From the NCBI GenBank assembly GCA_001640655.1, contig LXGT01000030.1, positions 1 through 64,000 on the forward strand: DNA of 64,000 bases. Direction: 5' to 3'. A program made the translations under genes and the position numbers. Shown here one piece after another: positions 59,978-64,000 of the stretch. The notes under the pieces were generated by a model that searched no databases, was not told the origin of the DNA, and saw nothing but the letters and a program-made list of their open reading frames with translations. How positions within the stretch are numbered: position 1 is the stretch's first letter; every line of letters starts with the position of its first letter. The DNA is from Endoconidiophora laricicola. Lineage: Eukaryota > Ascomycota > Sordariomycetes > Microascales > Ceratocystidaceae.

Positions 59978-62476
59978 GTCCTCATATTTCTTTATTTCAT
60001 GTTGCTATGCACGCCTAAAATTACGTTTTTTCCACTGTCGGCTTCGGCCGCCACAAGCAGGCTGGCCCTCAGCATCATATCTAACGATATCCATACGTTG
60101 TTACGCTCTTTTACATTTCGATCTCCAGGGTTCGATCACGACCTTCGATCTTTGCTTTCTACCCTAACTCGTCATTTTTCACTCATTTATACACTTCACA
60201 TGACATCATCATATCGGCGGCGTTTTTTAACTTTATTCTTTCTTGCACTCCTCCCAAACTCGATCATCGCTTCTTCTAAGGGCTTATTGTCATTATCAAA
60301 TTTCTCTACAAAGCCACAGCTTTGTTGTCTGTATTTTGTTGTGTACAATATACTCGCTTAGGGGTCGCTTAGACCAGTCCTTGTTTTCATAATATTTTCA
60401 ACCAATTGCTTTGCCTTTTTCCTTTCTTCGCTTCTGCAAATTGTTCTTATTGTTGTCCTTCAATGTAGCCAGTCGGAGTTTCTTGATCGTTTCCGTGCCT
60501 CCAGCCGCGGATTATATATTCTTTTTGGGGCCTTTTGTTCTTTTCTTTTTACATCGATATCTTAGCCTGTTTGTTATCCCGTGGGCCTCTGTTGGCATCA
60601 TTGTTTGCTTCTACAGCTTGTATTTTGACTGGTTTTTGATTCTGTGTTTTATGTAAGTCCTTCACCTGCTATTGATCGAATCTCGAGAAAAAAAAGTATA
60701 CATCTCCTTTTTTTTTTTCTGGCCGTCTACTGCAGATAATTCTGTAGTCCTGCTTTCTGGTTGTTCTGGCAAGAGGTATTCATTACTTTTGTGATCCCAT
60801 CATTTTTGAATTATATTATATTTCTAGTGTCAGCTCTATCTCATTGGCTGTCCGATAACCGTTTAAAAATCTTGCCCTGAAATATAATTGTGATGTGTTT
60901 ATTAATTCTGTGCTCATGAGCGGTTGTGTCAGGTGTTCTTCCTTTCATCACAGCGGTAACACCTTCAAGCTGGGCAGATTGCGCATGAATACATCGCATG
61001 TGGCGTGGACAGGAAACTTATTTATGACTTGTAGCGCCGTACAAAGTGTAAGCTCTTTGTATGTTGTTTCAGTTAATTTATAGGATGGAGAGAGTGGTCG
61101 CTTATGGTGATAGAAAGCAAGGAGGGTGACGAACTGTTTGGATAATGACGTATTTGATTGGGGCATATACCCTAACATAACCCTGTAAGTACAACGACAC
61201 TGGAATTTCTACATCTTGTATTAAAAGTCATGATAATATGATGACTTTGAAACTATCAGACTGTCAACAGCATTTCTAGTCTGTGCTTTTAGTGTAGAAT
61301 GTACTATCTAGCTACACTGACTATCAATATTACTCTACGTCTATCCCTTGAGAACGATATTAGAGGGAAGCTTTGCCGAACTCCTGGAGGTCATATATTT
61401 TGCCCTGGATGGTGAATATCATGAACTGGAGTTGTTCATATCAGGGAGATACTAGATTTGTAATACTAACTAGTGTGCTGCTATAGTTTAATTATCTATT
61501 GAGCCTTTGTACTCATGAGACCCTATGGGACCGGGGAAAGAGAGACATACCTATAGATGGGATATAGTACTCTTCAGGCTTTCGTTTAATGTATATTAGC
61601 GTTGGGACTAGTAGCGTCAAGTTCTTCGTGAAGGGAGGAGGATAAGATTTTACCAATCTATTGGATGTATTGAGTTCCTTGTGAGATGATGTGAGCAAGG
61701 CAATATCTCTAATATAGGATATGTTAAGAAATCTGAAGGCTGGCAAAGAAGGGAAAGAAAGGTAGACAAGACCAAATAAACATGGTGAGAAACTGACTTC
61801 GAGATATCGTCGAATATAGATGAATATTTTGATGCTATTCTATGTGACTTTAGGAAAGATGGATATCTGAGTCTCACGATATAAAGAGCAGATGATGTCC
61901 TGTGGATATGGTCTCTTTCTTTCCTTTTCCTCTTCATCACATCGCCATCTTCTTTTAGTGAACACTTTTGCATCTTGGGGTCTTTCGATCTCTTTTTTTG
62001 GCCTTTTTTTTCTACTTCTTTTCTTCTCTCCTATTATTTTATTCTCTTCGTGATTACCTAAAGCTCAACTTTTGAGTTTTGATTTATCTTGATTCTCTTC
62101 TTCCGCTTATCAAACAACCTTCGTATATCATCGCCTTTTTTAACATCCTTTTTTTTTTCAACTTTTTTCAACTTCTTTTTTTTATTCATTTCTTCTTCGT
62201 CTCCTTTTAAACACAGGTCACTGCATTGTCGATACCTAGAATCTAGTTTTAGCTCGTGATACTGGTGTAGTTACTAAAACCTCCCCGGTATCTATACTGT
62301 ACTATATTCTAGTATCAACATCATCGTCTTGACGTTTACTTTGAGGTTGAAACATCTTTCTACAGATCGGCCAATCTGTTTGTATCCTCGTCTCTTTGTT
62401 TCTAGTTTTCCTTTTGCTTCCTTGACAACTAGTTTTCTTTGAGAGAAATCTACTGCCATTGTCTACAACATTCAAC
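59978..62476. other. 3' region and intergenic DNA; CT-rich leader of the downstream secreted-protein gene
   Basis: The first 700 bases are T-rich 3' flank of the preceding gene. 60800-61950 shows no gene on either strand. From about 61970 to 62220 the plus strand is strongly C/T-rich with several T runs, typical of a transcription start region, and leads into the start codon at 62477. The minus-strand frame 62302-62673 is a shadow of that leader and of the coding exon. Confidence 0.5.
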
Positions 62477-63761
62477 ATGTACTTCTCTGCTGTTCTTGCT
62501 GCCTCGTCACTGATCGCGGCTGCCGGCGCTGCTCCGATCCGTCCCGTAAGACTTTCTCGATGCTCTGCCCGTGCTATAATTCTAGTAGATATACTGACCT
62601 TGATTGTAGCCATTCCGTCGTAATCTTTCTGAAGTCGATGTTGGACTACATGTTGGTACCAACGACGAAACAACTGCCAGTTCCAGCTACAGCACCGCCC
62701 CAGTGCCCGTTCCTACTATCTCTATGACTTCTTCTCCAGCTCCCTCGCTTCTTACATATGCTTTAGATCCTTGGGCCCCCTCTAGTATGCGTACCAGTGT
62801 AACTTCTAGGAACTCTGCAGTAACTACCACGGCACTGTACATTGATTCAACGTACTCTGCTGCATTCTCTTCCATCACTGACACTGCCGCAGAGTCTGTC
62901 ATCATGAAGGTTGGCCCAGCGTATAAGCCTGCTGCTCACTACTCGTCTGCTGTATGGTTAGGAAGCAGCGCATATGATCCTGAAAGTGCTTCCTCAGTCT
63001 GGGATGAGTGGACATCTTCGTCTTCAACGATGATCATTGACTACTCGACTCCTACTGTTATTCCGAGCTCGGCGACTTCTTCTCCTTCTGTAACTGTCTC
63101 ATCTAAGTCATTATCTGCCACGTCGACTGTACCTCCCTCTTTAACTGTTTCCCGCTGGAGACCTCACGCTATACCATCGCTCTGGCCTCAGCGCAGCGTC
63201 GCCAGTCTCGATCCCATTCTATCGTCAAGCAGCATGTTTAAGCCTACCGTGACAGTTTTTTCTTCCTCTATCACTACCACTGCTACTGCCACACCCGATG
63301 CTGATGCTCTCGCCGCCACACGCTCGCGCTCCACTACTGTCTTCGTGACCGTGTCGCCAACCACAACCGTCTCACTGCCTTCCACCTTCCTCACCGGCAC
63401 GGCGCCGTGGTCCTGGCCCTCGTTCCGCGGAAACTACTCCGCCACATGGTCCACGCTTGTGCCATCATCAACTACCACCACCGACTTGCCTGTGACGGCC
63501 GCTGATCTGTCGCCGCTATCTGGCATTCTGGCAGAGTCTATAACGAGCCCGGGCGCTGCTGTGGTTTCTGCTACACTGGCGCCGTCGTGGCCCTCCGGAG
63601 CGCTGAGTGCACCTACGGCTTCGGCTACAGCCGCGACGAGTGTGGCTAGCCCCGTCAAGTTGTATGGTGATTACCCGATGCTGTGCATCGAGTTGCGCGG
63701 CGACAAGACCCTACCGTCTGCTATACCGACGGAAATTCTCAACTTCCTGCAAAGATTTTGA
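62477..63761 (+). CDS. Secreted Ser/Thr-rich protein (cell-wall/glycoprotein type)
   Basis: Exons 62477-62545 and 62610-63761 encode 406 aa. The 64-nt intron has a GTAAGA donor, a CTGAC branch-like site and a TAG acceptor, phase 0, and joins APIRP to PFRRNLSEVD. Residues 1-19 are a signal peptide (MYFSAVLAASSLIAAAGAA). The mature protein is dominated by Ser, Thr, Ala, Pro and Val (for example SITTTATATPDADALAATRS), as in heavily O-mannosylated wall or secreted glycoproteins. SITTTATATP and VFVTVSPTTTVSLP are the repeat-like stretches typical of such stalks. The C-terminal 38 residues are different, LYGDYPMLCIELRGDKTLPS up to NFLQRF, with the only cysteine of the mature chain. There is no hydrophobic GPI tail, so it is probably released or wall-bound by another route. 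The family is not recognised. Confidence 0.8.
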
Positions 63762-64000
63762 GCTATGGGAAAGTGCGTAAATAGACTGGCTCCTTTGTAA
63801 GAAGGCATTGGGATGATCTTTTTCTCTCTCAATCTTCGGTATATGCTCATTAATTATGGTTCTACGGGTAGTGTATAAGGAAGGCGCGGCGTTTTGATGC
63901 TTTGGTTGTGAGTTGTTGAAGGTTTCCTGTTTCTTGATATCTCTTGTTTTGCTATTTGCTTGTTTCTTATTCTGTGCTTCATGTTTTGCTAGTATTCTTA
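63762..64000. other. 3' flank at the right edge
   Basis: T-rich 3' region after the last stop codon. Nothing further seen. Confidence 0.5.

Overview
The window is nuclear DNA of a filamentous ascomycete (Pezizomycotina). The evidence is short introns (about 50-90 nt, with a few longer) with GTAAGT-type donors, CTAAC/CTGAC branch sites and YAG acceptors. The gene families also fit: a fungal TRP-like/ML-domain protein, a CFEM GPI protein, a secreted cyanovirin-N homologue, a Zn2Cys6 regulator, a DHA1-type MFS carrier, an Atg33-like protein and a peroxisomal dienoyl-CoA reductase ending in SKL. I cannot name the species. No tRNA, rRNA, intact transposon or CRISPR array was seen.

Layout. 1-11 kb is an ordinary housekeeping block: a TRP-like membrane protein (+), converging on mitochondrial delta-1-pyrroline-5-carboxylate dehydrogenase (-), then a PhoD-like phosphatase (-). 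About 11-38 kb is a gene-poor, accessory-looking tract. It holds one intact four-exon secreted CVNH lectin gene (13.7 kb). Next to it is the wreck of a very large ankyrin-repeat protein gene (15.1-19.05 kb), still readable in colinear pieces. It also holds a 54-residue cysteine-containing protein gene (27.2 kb), a possible secreted micropeptide (34.5 kb), and much sequence with no recognisable content, dotted with homopolymer C runs and telomere-like motifs. About 38.4-52.5 kb is again genic: a Zn2Cys6 transcription factor (-), a CFEM protein (-), an MFS carrier (+), an Atg33-like protein (-) and a peroxisomal 2,4-dienoyl-CoA reductase (+). A 218-bp family of dispersed repeat has one copy in the empty tract (32.1 kb) and one at 43.0 kb. 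About 52.5-57 kb is again sparse, followed by a Ser/Pro-rich regulatory-type protein (+) behind a long pyrimidine-rich leader, and a Ser/Thr-rich secreted protein (+) at the right edge.

Functional links are modest. P5CDH (proline catabolism in mitochondria), the dienoyl-CoA reductase (peroxisomal degradation of unsaturated fatty acids) and the Atg33-like protein (mitophagy) are all organelle and carbon-source genes. The last two share a 0.94-kb divergent promoter. The TF, CFEM and MFS genes lie in a row but nothing shows a biosynthetic cluster. The CVNH gene, the ankyrin relic and the small secreted proteins are the accessory component. The exon structures given are my own manual splices, supported by reading frame and splice consensus but not by transcripts.
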